Shown one piece after another: positions 1 through 9,510 of a DNA stretch of 64,000 bases. The notes under the pieces are model-generated. The model saw only the letters and a program-made list of their open reading frames with translations, did no database searches and had not been told where the DNA came from. Each line of letters begins with the position of its first letter. Position 1 is the stretch's first letter. The stretch is from Gallibacterium melopsittaci (lineage in GTDB: Bacteria > Pseudomonadota > Gammaproteobacteria > Enterobacterales > Pasteurellaceae), in contig NZ_JBHLWA010000031.1 in the NCBI RefSeq assembly GCF_042433085.1, positions 54,820 to 118,819 of the forward strand, written 5' to 3'. The translations under genes and the position numbers were made by a program.

Positions 1-260
1 TTTCTAATTTTGTACAATTACAAAAAATGGCAAAAATTACCAATGTGAAAATCCCGAGCTGGATGTATAAATTGTATGATGGCTTAGAACAAGATCAAAC
101 CACTCGAAATCTTATCGGGGCAAGTATTGCAATTGATATGGTGAAAATTTTATCGAAAGAAGGAGTAAAAGATTTCCATTTCTACACGTTGAATCGTTCT
201 GAATTAACCTATGCAATTTGCCACACTCTAGGCGTCCGCCCTCATCTTGCTGCGGCCTAA
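1..260 (+). CDS. metF: 5,10-methylenetetrahydrofolate reductase, C-terminal fragment
   Basis: The reading frame is open from base 3 and ends with TAA at 258-260, so only the last 86 or so residues are inside the window and the start lies upstream. The segment contains the typical MetF C-terminus: an IPSWM stretch, a run ending GASIAIDMV, then KEGVKDFHFYTLNRSEL and the closing CHTLGVRP. MetF is a cytosolic FAD enzyme that reduces 5,10-methylene-THF to 5-methyl-THF for methionine synthesis. An internal ATG at 27 is not the true start, because the frame continues upstream of it with family-like residues. A strong hairpin follows the stop. Identification is by recalled family sequence. Confidence 0.93.
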   Translation, partial: SNFVQLQKMAKITNVKIPSWMYKLYDGLEQDQTTRNLIGASIAIDMVKILSKEGVKDFHFYTLNRSELTYAICHTLGVRPHLAAA

Positions 261-286
261 CTCATAACATAATTTCTTATAAAAAC

Positions 287-315
287 AAAACCCTATGCAC
301 AAGGCATAGGGTTTT
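287..315. terminator. Bidirectional intrinsic terminator between metF and icd
   Basis: A perfect 12-bp stem (287-298 with 304-315, AAAACCCTATGC and its complement) surrounds a 5-base loop. A-tracts and T-tracts at the ends make it work in both directions. It sits between the convergent metF and icd genes. Confidence 0.88.
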
Positions 316-333
316 ATTCTAGCAATTTAATGC

Positions 334-2535
334 TTAAAAATTATCAATTAACGCATTTAAAGTTGCACTTGGACGCATTGCTTGTTGAGCAAGCGTTGGA
401 TTTGGCTGATAGTATCCACCCATATCAACAACTTGCCCTTGTGCATCATCTAATTCTGCCATAATTTCTTGTTCATTTTCTTTTAATGCTACCGCTAATG
501 GCTTAAATTGTGCGGCCAACTCACTATCTCTATCTTGCTCACTCAATGCTTCTGCCCAATAGCAAGCGAGATAATAATGGCTACCACGATTATCAATTTG
601 TTTCACTTTACGTGCTGGCGACTTACCATTAAGCAATAGTTTTTCTGTGGCTTTATCTAACGCATCCGCAATGATTTGTGCCCGTGAATTATTTTCACGT
701 TGTGCTAAATGTTCAAGCGAAACTGCCAACGCCAAAAATTCACCTAATGAATCCCAACGGAGGTGGTTTTCTTGTAAGAATTGTTGAACGTGTTTTGGTG
801 CAGAACCGCCAGCCCCTGTTTCAAACATTCCACCACCATTCATTAATGGCACGATTGATAACATTTTCGCACTCGTACCTAATTCCAAAATTGGGAATAA
901 GTCGGTGAGATAATCACGTAAAACGTTACCGGTTACGGAAATCGTATCTTTACCTGCCTTAGCACGTTCAAGTGAAAGCTGCGTTGCTTCTACTGGGGAT
1001 AAAATATGCAATTCAACTTTACTGGTATCAATCGTTTGTAGTGCTTTTTCGACTTTTTTCAGAATTTCACGATCGTGAGCACGATTTTTATCTAACCAGA
1101 ATACCGCTGGCGTATCAGACAATTCAGCACGTTTTACCGCTAATTTCACCCAATCAATTACTGGGGCATCTTTCGTTTGACACATACGCCAAATATCACC
1201 AGCTTCTACGGTATGTTGCATTAAGACTTGATCATTTTGATCTAAGACTTTCACCACGCCATCAGTTGGAATTTCAAAGGTTTTATCATGTGAACCATAC
1301 TCTTCTGCTTTTTGTGCCATTAAACCAACATTCGGTACACTTCCCATTGTTTTTGGATCAAACGCACCATGCTGTTTGCAGAAAGCGATTGTTTGCGCAT
1401 ACACGCCAGCATAGCTACTATCTGGAATCACTGCTTTGGTATCTTGTAATTGACCTTGTGCATTCCACATTTGTCCTGAACTACGAATCATCGCTGGCAT
1501 TGAGGCATCAATAATCACATCGCTTGGCACATGTAGATTAGTAATCCCTTTATCAGAATCAACCATTGCTAAAGCAGGACCATCTGCTAAGGCTTGATCT
1601 ACTGCAATTCGAACTTCTTCTGGTAATTTATCCAAATTCGCAATTAAATTGCCTAAGCCGTTATTCACATTTACACCAGCCTTTTCCAGTAAATCACCAT
1701 ATTTAGCAAAAACAGGCGCTAGAAAGGCTTTTACCGCATGACCAAAAATAATTGGGTCAGACACCTTCATCATTGTTGCTTTCATATGTAATGAAAACAA
1801 TACACCTTGTGCTTTTGCATCTTGAATTTCTTTACTTAAAAATGCCACCAAAGCCTTTTTACTCATCATTGTGGCATCGAGAATTTCACCTGCTTGTCCT
1901 TTTAAAGTTTTTAAAGCTGTTTGTTGTCCTTGTTTATCTTCTAAAACCACACGAATTTCACCTGCTTGACTTAGCGTGACAGACTGTTCGTTATGATAAA
2001 AATCACCTTCACTCATAGTAGCAACATGTGTTTTTGAATCTGTTGACCATGCCCCCATACTATGTGGGAATTGTCGAGCGTAATTTTTTACTGCTTTTGG
2101 TGCACGACGGTCTGAATTCCCTTCACGTAATACAGGATTTACTGCACTTCCTTTAATTTTGTCATAACGAGCACGAATCGTATTTTCTTCTTCTGTTGTT
2201 GGAGAGTCTGGGTAATTTGGTACAGCATAACCATGTGCTTGTAATTCAGCGATAGCTGCTTTTAACTGTGGAATGGAGGCACTAATATTAGGTAACTTGA
2301 TCACATTTGCTTCGGGTTTTGTAACGAGTTCCCCTAATTGAGTTAAGGCATCTTCTACACGTTGTTCTTCTTTTAAATACTCTGGAAAATTTGCCAAGAT
2401 TCTTCCTGCAAGCGAAATATCACTAACCACCATTTCAATATTTGCTGGTTTAACGAATTTTTCAATAATTGGTAGGAAAGATAAGGTAGCTAAAGCAGGC
2501 GCTTCATCCGTGTAGGTATAAATAATTTTACTCAT
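334..2535 (-). CDS. icd: NADP-dependent isocitrate dehydrogenase, monomeric type
   Basis: Oxidatively decarboxylates isocitrate to 2-oxoglutarate, making NADPH, in the cytosol. The protein is about 733 residues, the size of the monomeric IDH family (about 740) and far longer than the 415-residue dimeric enzyme of E. coli. It opens with KIIYTYTDEAPALAT and has the family stretch SDRRAPKAVKNYARQFPHS near residue 145. I place the start at the ATG at 2535: AGAGG lies 5 bases upstream of it. A GTG two codons further upstream (2541) would also be in frame but overlaps that ribosome site. It is transcribed alone, convergent with metF. With gltA and sucABCD in this window it supplies most of the oxidative TCA arm. 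Confidence 0.95.
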   Translation of the reverse strand: MSKIIYTYTDEAPALATLSFLPIIEKFVKPANIEMVVSDISLAGRILANFPEYLKEEQRVEDALTQLGELVTKPEANVIKLPNISASIPQLKAAIAELQAHGYAVPNYPDSPTTEEENTIRARYDKIKGSAVNPVLREGNSDRRAPKAVKNYARQFPHSMGAWSTDSKTHVATMSEGDFYHNEQSVTLSQAGEIRVVLEDKQGQQTALKTLKGQAGEILDATMMSKKALVAFLSKEIQDAKAQGVLFSLHMKATMMKVSDPIIFGHAVKAFLAPVFAKYGDLLEKAGVNVNNGLGNLIANLDKLPEEVRIAVDQALADGPALAMVDSDKGITNLHVPSDVIIDASMPAMIRSSGQMWNAQGQLQDTKAVIPDSSYAGVYAQTIAFCKQHGAFDPKTMGSVPNVGLMAQKAEEYGSHDKTFEIPTDGVVKVLDQNDQVLMQHTVEAGDIWRMCQTKDAPVIDWVKLAVKRAELSDTPAVFWLDKNRAHDREILKKVEKALQTIDTSKVELHILSPVEATQLSLERAKAGKDTISVTGNVLRDYLTDLFPILELGTSAKMLSIVPLMNGGGMFETGAGGSAPKHVQQFLQENHLRWDSLGEFLALAVSLEHLAQRENNSRAQIIADALDKATEKLLLNGKSPARKVKQIDNRGSHYYLACYWAEALSEQDRDSELAAQFKPLAVALKENEQEIMAELDDAQGQVVDMGGYYQPNPTLAQQAMRPSATLNALIDNF

Positions 2536-2604
2536 AATCACCTCTAGTATTAACGATTAAGTAATTTGTGTGTTTGCGATAGGATAAATTGCGTTCTTAT
2601 CTTA

Positions 2605-4023
2605 TCATTTCATTATTAACTTTAAACCATAATCATAAAGATTTTTTAACAAATTCAATTTATGCTCATCATTTGCATACTCTGCGCAAAGTTGTTCAAG
2701 CTCTGCAATAAAAGATTCACTCTCACGTTCTAATTTCATACGACAATATTTCTGCCATTTCACCTGTTCAGCTCGTGAAAGTGTTTTATAACAATGTCTA
2801 GCTCGATAATGGAAAAGTAATTCAGGAATTCGTTTATCCTGAAAAGTTAAACCATGATTAACTAACTGTTCTGCAGATAACGTACGTAAAATAGCTAAAT
2901 TTTGCTTATCTGAATAAGGATAAAATCCCGTATAAAGTGCCATTTCAACATCCTCATATTGACTAGAATATTCTTCTAAGTAGATTTGATGAACCTTCTC
3001 ACGAATGTCAGGATGTGCTTTTAACTGTTCTAAATTTGCCAAGCAATATTGACGATCAATCCCTAATCGCGCTGCATCTTGTGGTTGTAAGGTTTTTGCT
3101 GGTGCTAAAATTGGACATTTATTAAGATGCACTAATTTCAACGGAACTGGCTTTTGTCCTAACTGCTCTAAATCTGATTTTTTGGTGTATAAACGTTGTT
3201 TCAATGTTTCCGCATCAAGTATCAGTAAATCACTAATATCACTCGCTAAATCACAAAAAATGACCGCATTTTTATTAGTTGGATGTGGTGCTAATGGCAC
3301 CATCCAGCTAGTATTGCCACGATAATTTCCTAACATCCCTGAAACATGCACCAAAGGCGTCATATTGATATAATCAACCAACTCTTCTAAGGCTTTTTTA
3401 CCTCGATGGGTAAAAAAATAGTCAAATAATTTAGGTTGTTTCTGTTTAATTAATTTTGCCATTTCAATAGTGGCATAAACATCCGACATTGCATCATGTG
3501 CATGACTATGTTCAATGCCATTTGCTTTCGTTAATAACTCTAAACGAAAACTTGGCATTCCCTCATCATCATAGACCCAATTAATGCCCTCTGGACGTAA
3601 CGCATAGGTTGCCCTAACTAAATCTAATAAATCCCAACGAGAATTTCCCTTACTATAACTATATTCATATGGGTCGATAAAATTGCGATAAAAAGTATAG
3701 CGTGTCATTTCATCATCAAAACGAATATTGTTATATCCCATAATACAAGTATTCGGTTGGCTAAATTCAGCTAAGATTTTTGCTGCAAATTCAGGCTCAC
3801 TAATGCCATGTTGATTACAATGTTGAGGCGTAATACCTGTCAAAGCGACAGCCGCTGGATGAGGAAGGTAATCTTCTGTTTGTTTACAATATAAAACGAT
3901 TGGTTCACCAATAATATTAAAGTCCTGATCAGTACGAATACCAGCAAATTGTGCGGGGCGATCTTTAGCTGGATCTACACCAAAACTTTCATAGTCATAA
4001 ATAAAAAAAGAGAAATCTGTCAT
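2605..4023 (-). CDS. sbcB: Exodeoxyribonuclease I
   Basis: A 3'-5' single-strand DNA exonuclease acting in recombination and mismatch repair. Its 472 residues match the family length. The DEDDh catalytic set is visible: D10 and E12 in FIYDYES, D103/D104 in the GYNNIRFDDE motif, and H176 with D181 in HDAMSDVYAT. The rest follows the ExoI SH3-like and helical regions, ending with a basic, Leu-rich tail. It stands alone on the minus strand, 69 bp upstream of icd, and the two may be co-transcribed. The 265 bp between its start and cspD are AT-rich and must hold both divergent promoters. MutH, encoded 10 kb away, works in the same repair pathway, but this is not an operon link. Confidence 0.96.
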   Translation of the reverse strand: MTDFSFFIYDYESFGVDPAKDRPAQFAGIRTDQDFNIIGEPIVLYCKQTEDYLPHPAAVALTGITPQHCNQHGISEPEFAAKILAEFSQPNTCIMGYNNIRFDDEMTRYTFYRNFIDPYEYSYSKGNSRWDLLDLVRATYALRPEGINWVYDDEGMPSFRLELLTKANGIEHSHAHDAMSDVYATIEMAKLIKQKQPKLFDYFFTHRGKKALEELVDYINMTPLVHVSGMLGNYRGNTSWMVPLAPHPTNKNAVIFCDLASDISDLLILDAETLKQRLYTKKSDLEQLGQKPVPLKLVHLNKCPILAPAKTLQPQDAARLGIDRQYCLANLEQLKAHPDIREKVHQIYLEEYSSQYEDVEMALYTGFYPYSDKQNLAILRTLSAEQLVNHGLTFQDKRIPELLFHYRARHCYKTLSRAEQVKWQKYCRMKLERESESFIAELEQLCAEYANDEHKLNLLKNLYDYGLKLIMK

Positions 4024-4288
4024 TTTGAAACTTCAATGCTAATACGAAAACGTTTTTTCTTATGATTATAGAGAATGATAACCTCAGATAAAACCTTAAT
4101 TTTTGAGTTAATTTAACAATAAAATGTCTGTTTTTAGACAATTTTGCTAAATTTCTGTGATCTCCCGCTAATTTTAAACATTCGCTATTTGATTTATCTT
4201 TTGAGTTGGATAAAGATGTAGTGAGTACAGGGCGATCCTGCCGTTGTATATTTTAAGTAAATTAAAAAATCCATTATTCGAGGTTATT

Positions 4289-4498
4289 ATGGAAATCGGT
4301 GTAGTTAAGTGGTTTAACAATGCAAAAGGGTTCGGTTTTATTTCTGCTGAAGGTCAAGAAGGTGACATCTTCGCTCATTATTCTGTGATTGAAATGGATG
4401 GATATCGTTCATTAAAAGCAGGACAAAAAGTACAATTTGAAGCTGTCCATGGTGATAAAGGTTCTCACGCAACTAAAATTGTGCCAGTTGTTGAATAA
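4289..4498 (+). CDS. cspD: Cold-shock-like protein CspD
   Basis: A 69-residue single cold-shock domain. It carries both nucleic-acid-binding motifs (KWFNNAKGFGFI = RNP1 and DIFAHYSVI = RNP2). The tail GSHATKIVPVVE and the opening MEIGVVKWFN are those of the CspD branch, which binds single-stranded DNA and inhibits replication in stationary-phase or slow-growing E. coli. The ATG at 4289 is chosen because CGAGGT lies just upstream and because family members start here. The frame stays open for 15 codons further upstream, but those codons look like leader sequence. The gene stands alone and is followed by a strong hairpin. Confidence 0.93.
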   Translation: MEIGVVKWFNNAKGFGFISAEGQEGDIFAHYSVIEMDGYRSLKAGQKVQFEAVHGDKGSHATKIVPVVE

Positions 4499-4550
4499 TT
4501 ATATCGCAATACTTTATGTATTAATTTTGTATGTTAGAACAAAATTACCA

Positions 4551-4582
4551 AAAAAAGATACACTCAACAGTGTATCTTTTTT
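4551..4582. terminator. Bidirectional terminator between cspD and the outer-membrane factor gene
   Basis: A perfect 14-bp stem (4551-4564 with 4569-4582) with loop CAAC, ending in A6 and T6 tracts. It can stop cspD on the plus strand and the efflux operon on the minus strand. Confidence 0.9.
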
Positions 4583-4603
4583 ACATATATAAGAAGTTAA
4601 ATT

Positions 4604-5974
4604 TTATTTTTTTGTGTAATATCCTGCCATTGCCTGATAAACCGCGGTTTCATTTTTAATCAAAGTATATTTTTGATTCAAAATAGAAATTTGTGAGGAT
4701 TTTTCAGTATTTGCAGCGGTTAGCCAATCTTTCAATTCTGACACGCCCGCATTATAGCGATCACGATAGTATTGGCTGATCTTCTTATCATAATTATATT
4801 TATTTAATAAGTTTTCATAGCTACGTTGTGACTGTTGATAAGCAAAATAGAGGGCATCAATTTCATTCAACGCCGTTGTAATACTTTGTTCAAAACTTAA
4901 ACGAGAAGTTTCATAAGTAGCTTCAGAAATTTTCACATTCCATTTAACTGTTTGCCAAGAAAGGAACGGTAATGAAATTGTAGCTGCTCCAACTGCCATA
5001 GGTGTGTCAGTCGCATTACTTACTGTTGTTCCTTTAGCTTGTAAAGTTCCTGCTAAACTAATACTTGGGAACCAGCTTTTTTGCATCGCTTTTGCATCTT
5101 TAAAGGTACTTTGTAAACGATCCTGTGCCGCACGGACATCAGGTCGATTCGCAATCACCGAAACAGGTACATTCAAATTTACCCCTGGCAATTTTACATT
5201 TAATAAATTTGGTAATTGCAAATTAAGTGGTTCGTTTGGTTTCAGGTTTAACAGATTATGTAAGGTTTGTTGTGCTGTTTTTTGCTCTGCTTGTAATGAC
5301 AGCAAAGTATTGCGTGCTGTTAATACTGCTTGAATCGCTTGAGCACTACTTAACCCATCAATTACACCAAAACGTTGTTTGTTTTGCACAACAGTATTAA
5401 TTTGATTGTAATAATTAATGGATTCTTCTGTTGCTTTAATCGCATCATTTAAATATGCCAAGCTATAATAGGCATCAATCACACTATTAATTAATGATAA
5501 ACGTGCAGCTGCTAAATCTTCAATCGTTGCTTTGTGTTCCCATTCTGCTGCCGTTGCGGAATCGGCTAATTTACGCCAAAGATCTAAAGTATAGCTAATA
5601 CCAATTTGCCCTGTGTGACTGATAGTTGAATTCCCACCATCTTTGATATTTTTTGATGCAGTAGATTCGGTTTGTCCACTAAAAGTTGGCACTAAATCAG
5701 CACCTAATAAATTTGCTTTATAAAGTGCTATATTTACTGCTACTGCACTTTTCGCTAAATCAAGATTATTCTTTAATGCAAGATCAATTAATTGATTAAG
5801 TTGTGGATCATTATAAAGTTTCCACCACTCCTCATTCACATTAAATTGAGAAGTAGCTGCAATATATTGATCAAAATTTTTCTGGCTTGCATTAAATGAA
5901 TCATCAATATTGGCACAACCAACAAGAATAGTTGAAAGCAATAATGCTGCCGTAATTTTATTAAATCTCTTCAT
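4604..5974 (-). CDS. TolC/NodT-family outer-membrane efflux lipoprotein
   Basis: Outer-membrane channel of a tripartite efflux system. The first 20 residues form a lipoprotein signal with the lipobox LVGC, so Cys20 should be acylated. The body (456 residues in total) has two OEP-type repeats rich in coiled-coil heptads; the segments WWKLYNDPQLNQLIDLALKNN and NRPDVRAAQDRL are typical of the NodT/OprM group. It is the third gene of macA-macB-OMF, 114 bp after macB, with no obvious terminator between them. The acrAB operon elsewhere in this window has no channel gene of its own, so this channel may serve both pumps (inference). The choice between OprM-like and TolC-like naming is left open. Confidence 0.9.
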   Translation of the reverse strand: MKRFNKITAALLLSTILVGCANIDDSFNASQKNFDQYIAATSQFNVNEEWWKLYNDPQLNQLIDLALKNNLDLAKSAVAVNIALYKANLLGADLVPTFSGQTESTASKNIKDGGNSTISHTGQIGISYTLDLWRKLADSATAAEWEHKATIEDLAAARLSLINSVIDAYYSLAYLNDAIKATEESINYYNQINTVVQNKQRFGVIDGLSSAQAIQAVLTARNTLLSLQAEQKTAQQTLHNLLNLKPNEPLNLQLPNLLNVKLPGVNLNVPVSVIANRPDVRAAQDRLQSTFKDAKAMQKSWFPSISLAGTLQAKGTTVSNATDTPMAVGAATISLPFLSWQTVKWNVKISEATYETSRLSFEQSITTALNEIDALYFAYQQSQRSYENLLNKYNYDKKISQYYRDRYNAGVSELKDWLTAANTEKSSQISILNQKYTLIKNETAVYQAMAGYYTKK

Positions 5975-6088
5975 AGTTATCCTTAAAAATGTATCCTTAG
6001 AAATAATAAAAGTTGTTAAAATTATAGCAATTTCTACCCTTTTCGACCAGTAATCACATCTGAAATTATTCCGAATATTAAGCTAATT

Positions 6089-8026
6089 TTACTCCTGTGA
6101 TAAGGCAGTAATCGGATTTAACTTCGCCGCATTTTGTGCAGGAACATAACCAAAAATAATACCAATTAATGTTGAACAAAGTACGGCGACAACAATCGAA
6201 AACGTAGAAAATAACATTGTGAAATCTGTCATAAATTGATTAAACAACACACCAATAATCCCTGAAAGACAAATTCCAATAATTCCACCGACTAAACAAA
6301 CTAAAACGGCTTCAATCAAAAATTGTTGCAAAATATTTTGCTGTTTGGCTCCAATCGCCATTCTTACTCCAATCTCTTTCGTCCGCTCTGTCACTGAAAC
6401 CAACATAATATTCATTACCCCAATTCCACCAACAATAAGTGAAATTAATGCAATTGATGAAATTAATAATTTCATCGTATTTGTCGTACTTTCAATTGTT
6501 TGTTTGATAGTGTCAGTGTTTAATATAAAGAAATCTTTTTTACCATGACGGCTTAATAATAAAGTAGTGACATTCTTTTCTGCAGCAGCCGTGCTAATTC
6601 CTTCCGATACTTTTACCGTAATAGAACTAATCTTTTTCTCACCAGAAATTTTATTCATTGCCGTTGTATAGGGAATCCAAATATTCAGATTTTCGCTATT
6701 AATTCCCATTACATTCGCTGTATTCACAACGCCAATAATTTTTAACGGCTTTTTATTAATCATAATAATCTGCCCCAATGGATTCTGATCTTTAAAAATG
6801 CGTTGTTGCGTATTTTGATCAATAATTGCTACCGATTGATTTAGGCGAACATCTTGTGCAGTAAATAAGGTACCAGCCGAAGAATAAATTCCTTTTACAT
6901 TAAAATATTGTTCACTAACACCCCGTACCTGAGCCGTAAATGCATTATTGCGATAAGTCAAGGTACCACTCACTGAACTATTGGGAGTTACACTTTCGAT
7001 ATAAGGCTGTTTCATTAAAGCTTCACTATCTGCAACCGTCAAATTCTGCATACTCTCTGCACGCCGATCACCAAATCCAGTACCATTATAAATATCCATC
7101 GTATTAGTGCCTAACGAATTAATATTTTGCAGTACCTTTTGTTGCGAACCGTTCCCTAGTGCCACCACACACACTACCGAAGTGATCCCAATAATAATTC
7201 CTAACATCGTCAATAAAGAACGTAATTTATGCGAGATAATCGCTTTCACTGACATATGCAACGCTTCAATGAATTGATCGCGATAAAAACCAAATCCTTT
7301 ATTCGTTTTACTTTGGCTAATCGCTCGCTGTTGGAAATTATGATTTTGACGATGATCACGAATAATCTCACCATCTTTAATTTCAATAATACGACTAGCA
7401 AATTGAGCAATATGTTGATCATGTGTAACTAAAATAATGGTATGTCCTTCTTGATGCAGTTGCTGCAAGATTTCCATTACCATTTCACCACTTTTTGAAT
7501 CTAATGCACCTGTTGGCTCATCTGCCAAAATAATATCACCACCATTCATTAAGGCTCGTGCAATACTCACCCGTTGTTGTTGACCACCAGATAACTGATT
7601 AGGCAGATTTTCCATCTTATTAGTTAAACCTAACTTATCCAACAGTTGTGCTGCTCGTTGTAAACGCTGCTCTTTATTCATTCCTGTATAAACTGCTGGT
7701 AATGCTACATTCTCTTGTGCATTCAAAGTAGGTAACAGGTTATAACGTTGAAAAATAAAGCCAAAGCGTTGTTGACGCAATTCAGATAATTGATCCGCAG
7801 ATAAACTCGCTGTTTCTTGCCCTGTAATTAAATAAGAACCATCTGTCGGTGTATCTAAACAACCAATAATATTCATTAAGGTTGATTTACCTGAACCTGA
7901 AGTCCCAATAATGGCAATAAAATCACCTTGTTGAATCTCTAAATTGATATTTTTTAAGATATGTACGCGGTTTTCGCCCTCGCCAAAATATTTATTGAGG
8001 TCTTTTATTTCAATAATGTTTTGCAT
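6089..8026 (-). CDS. macB: MacB-type ABC transporter, fused ATPase and permease
   Basis: Inner-membrane mechanotransmission ABC protein that drives export through MacA and an outer-membrane channel; macrolides and peptides or heme precursors are typical substrates of the family. Residues 1-225 are the ATPase: Walker A GTSGSGKST (41-49), signature LSGGQ (145-149), Walker B IILADE (165-170), H-loop His202. Then comes a transmembrane segment near 270-290, a large periplasmic domain, and three C-terminal membrane segments in a FtsX-like fold (SIALISLIVGGIGVMNIMLV onward). At 645 residues it is full length. It begins 9 bp after macA. The ATG at 8026 is preceded by AAGAGGT. Confidence 0.96.
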   Translation of the reverse strand: MQNIIEIKDLNKYFGEGENRVHILKNINLEIQQGDFIAIIGTSGSGKSTLMNIIGCLDTPTDGSYLITGQETASLSADQLSELRQQRFGFIFQRYNLLPTLNAQENVALPAVYTGMNKEQRLQRAAQLLDKLGLTNKMENLPNQLSGGQQQRVSIARALMNGGDIILADEPTGALDSKSGEMVMEILQQLHQEGHTIILVTHDQHIAQFASRIIEIKDGEIIRDHRQNHNFQQRAISQSKTNKGFGFYRDQFIEALHMSVKAIISHKLRSLLTMLGIIIGITSVVCVVALGNGSQQKVLQNINSLGTNTMDIYNGTGFGDRRAESMQNLTVADSEALMKQPYIESVTPNSSVSGTLTYRNNAFTAQVRGVSEQYFNVKGIYSSAGTLFTAQDVRLNQSVAIIDQNTQQRIFKDQNPLGQIIMINKKPLKIIGVVNTANVMGINSENLNIWIPYTTAMNKISGEKKISSITVKVSEGISTAAAEKNVTTLLLSRHGKKDFFILNTDTIKQTIESTTNTMKLLISSIALISLIVGGIGVMNIMLVSVTERTKEIGVRMAIGAKQQNILQQFLIEAVLVCLVGGIIGICLSGIIGVLFNQFMTDFTMLFSTFSIVVAVLCSTLIGIIFGYVPAQNAAKLNPITALSQE

Positions 8027-8035
8027 AAAGACCTC

Positions 8036-9202
8036 TTACATCATTCTTGGTGTTCTAACTCGTACACTCGGCGCATCATTTGCAGAAGATTGCGAAACAA
8101 TGACTTTTTCACCTTCGGTTAAACCTGATAATACTTCCGTATTAATATCATCGTGCAAACCAGTCGTAATCTCTTTTTCAATAACGTTATCACCGTCTAA
8201 TACTTGTACAACTGATTTACCAGCTTGTTTACGAATAGATAATGTCGGTACAACTAATACATTCTGTTTTTGTGCAATAATAATCGTATTCTGTGTCGTC
8301 ATCCCAATTTGTAATTTATGTTGCGGATTTTTTACCAACACATTTGCATAATAATAAACAGCATTTGTATCACTTACTGATTCAGTATATTCATTATCCG
8401 TTAATGTTGTCATCGCAGGGTCAACAGAATCAATCGTGGCATTATAGACTTCATCTGGCTCGGCTAGTGTTGAAAATTTCACCTTCATCCCAGCTTTAAT
8501 TTTAGTGATATCCCCTTCTGAAATTTCTGGTTTGATCAGCATAGTATCTAAATCTGCCACTTGGATTATAGTTGGTGTGGTTTGATTAGCATTTACTGTC
8601 TGCCCTTCGGAAACAGGAATAGAAATCACTGTACCATCTAATGGCGATGTAATTTTAGTGTAATTTAAATTTGTTGTTGCCGTATTCACTTCTATTTCGG
8701 ATTGTTTCACTTGCGCTTCCATTTGTGCTACTGTCGCTTTAGCTGTATCACGCGTATTTTGTGCTGTTTCTAAATCATTTAACGAACTTGCTTGCTTTTT
8801 ATATAATTTTGCTACTCGTTCATAATTAGATTCTGCAATACGATAAGCTGTTTGTGCAGCTGCGAGCTGTGCTTGATAAGAGGCTAACTGTGCCATTGCT
8901 GTATTTAGTGCATTTTGTTGAGTAATTGAATCAAGTTGAGCAATTAATTCTCCTTTTTTCACTTGTTGCCCTAATTTGACATAAATTTTTTCCACTTTAC
9001 CTGACACTCTTGCTCCCACTTCAACCCGTTTAGAACTCCGTACAGTGCCAGTTGCAACTACACTTTGTTGCAAATCAGTCTTTTTAACGGTTTCAGTAAA
9101 ATAAGAAGTTTTTGGTTGAGAATCGTGAGTAAAATAATAAATAGCGCCTAATGCGATAAGGATAGCTGCTAAGCTCCAATAAACTTTTTTATTTAATGTC
9201 AT
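8036..9202 (-). CDS. macA: MacA-type periplasmic adaptor subunit
   Basis: Membrane-fusion protein linking MacB to the outer-membrane channel. A single N-terminal membrane anchor (about residues 8-25) is followed by the first lipoyl half (GARVSGKVEKIYVKLGQQV), a long alpha-helical hairpin rich in Ala, Gln and Glu (about 95-180), the second lipoyl half (ITSPLDGTVISIPVSEGQ), and beta-barrel and membrane-proximal domains. Length 388, family about 370-390. First gene of macA-macB-OMF. Its promoter region carries a palindrome nearly identical to the one at acrR (see 9245-9265). Confidence 0.95.
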   Translation of the reverse strand: MTLNKKVYWSLAAILIALGAIYYFTHDSQPKTSYFTETVKKTDLQQSVVATGTVRSSKRVEVGARVSGKVEKIYVKLGQQVKKGELIAQLDSITQQNALNTAMAQLASYQAQLAAAQTAYRIAESNYERVAKLYKKQASSLNDLETAQNTRDTAKATVAQMEAQVKQSEIEVNTATTNLNYTKITSPLDGTVISIPVSEGQTVNANQTTPTIIQVADLDTMLIKPEISEGDITKIKAGMKVKFSTLAEPDEVYNATIDSVDPAMTTLTDNEYTESVSDTNAVYYYANVLVKNPQHKLQIGMTTQNTIIIAQKQNVLVVPTLSIRKQAGKSVVQVLDGDNVIEKEITTGLHDDINTEVLSGLTEGEKVIVSQSSANDAPSVRVRTPRMM

Positions 9203-9244
9203 ATATTTAATCCTTCAGACCAACAAGGATATTTTTCTACGCTA

Positions 9245-9265
9245 AATGAACATTCATTCATTTTA
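9245..9265 (-). promoter_or_regulatory. macA promoter with AcrR-like operator
   Basis: On the minus strand a -10 box TAAAAT leads directly into AATGAAtGAAtGTTCATT. The acrR promoter has the same arrangement at 58810-58830, with C in place of the two lower-case T: 19 of 21 positions agree. TTGTTT lies 17 bp upstream as a weak -35. An operator over the -10 box fits TetR-family repression. The rest of the 308-bp macA-glnS gap holds the glnS promoter and nothing else I recognise. Confidence 0.65.
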
Positions 9266-9442
9266 TAGAAAGATCACCTCGTAAACAAATACTATTTTGG
9301 GAAATGTATGTGAGAACAGACTATTGCAAAATAACCGTGTATCAATAACCCAAATATTACCAATAACCTACTCTGGACATTTACCATAAAGAGTATGCAA
9401 ATTAAAAATTAGTAGAAAATGAGTTTTTCCCCTGAGTTCAGT

Positions 9443-9471
9443 TTGGTGTTATTTGTTAAAAAGTGTAAAAT
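9443..9471 (+). promoter_or_regulatory. Probable glnS promoter
   Basis: TTGGTG, 17 bp, then TAAAAT (9466-9471), 39 bp upstream of the glnS start. By-eye match to sigma-70; not tested. Confidence 0.45.
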
Positions 9472-9510
9472 GCGTGGGTTATTTTTGCAAAAACTCAACT
9501 TGAGGACATT

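Noticed and set aside
678..1979. Plus-strand open frames across icd
   Set aside because: They have no family pattern and oppose the strongly coding icd; similar shadow frames across sucA, glnS, ppiD and the adhesin were rejected for the same reason.
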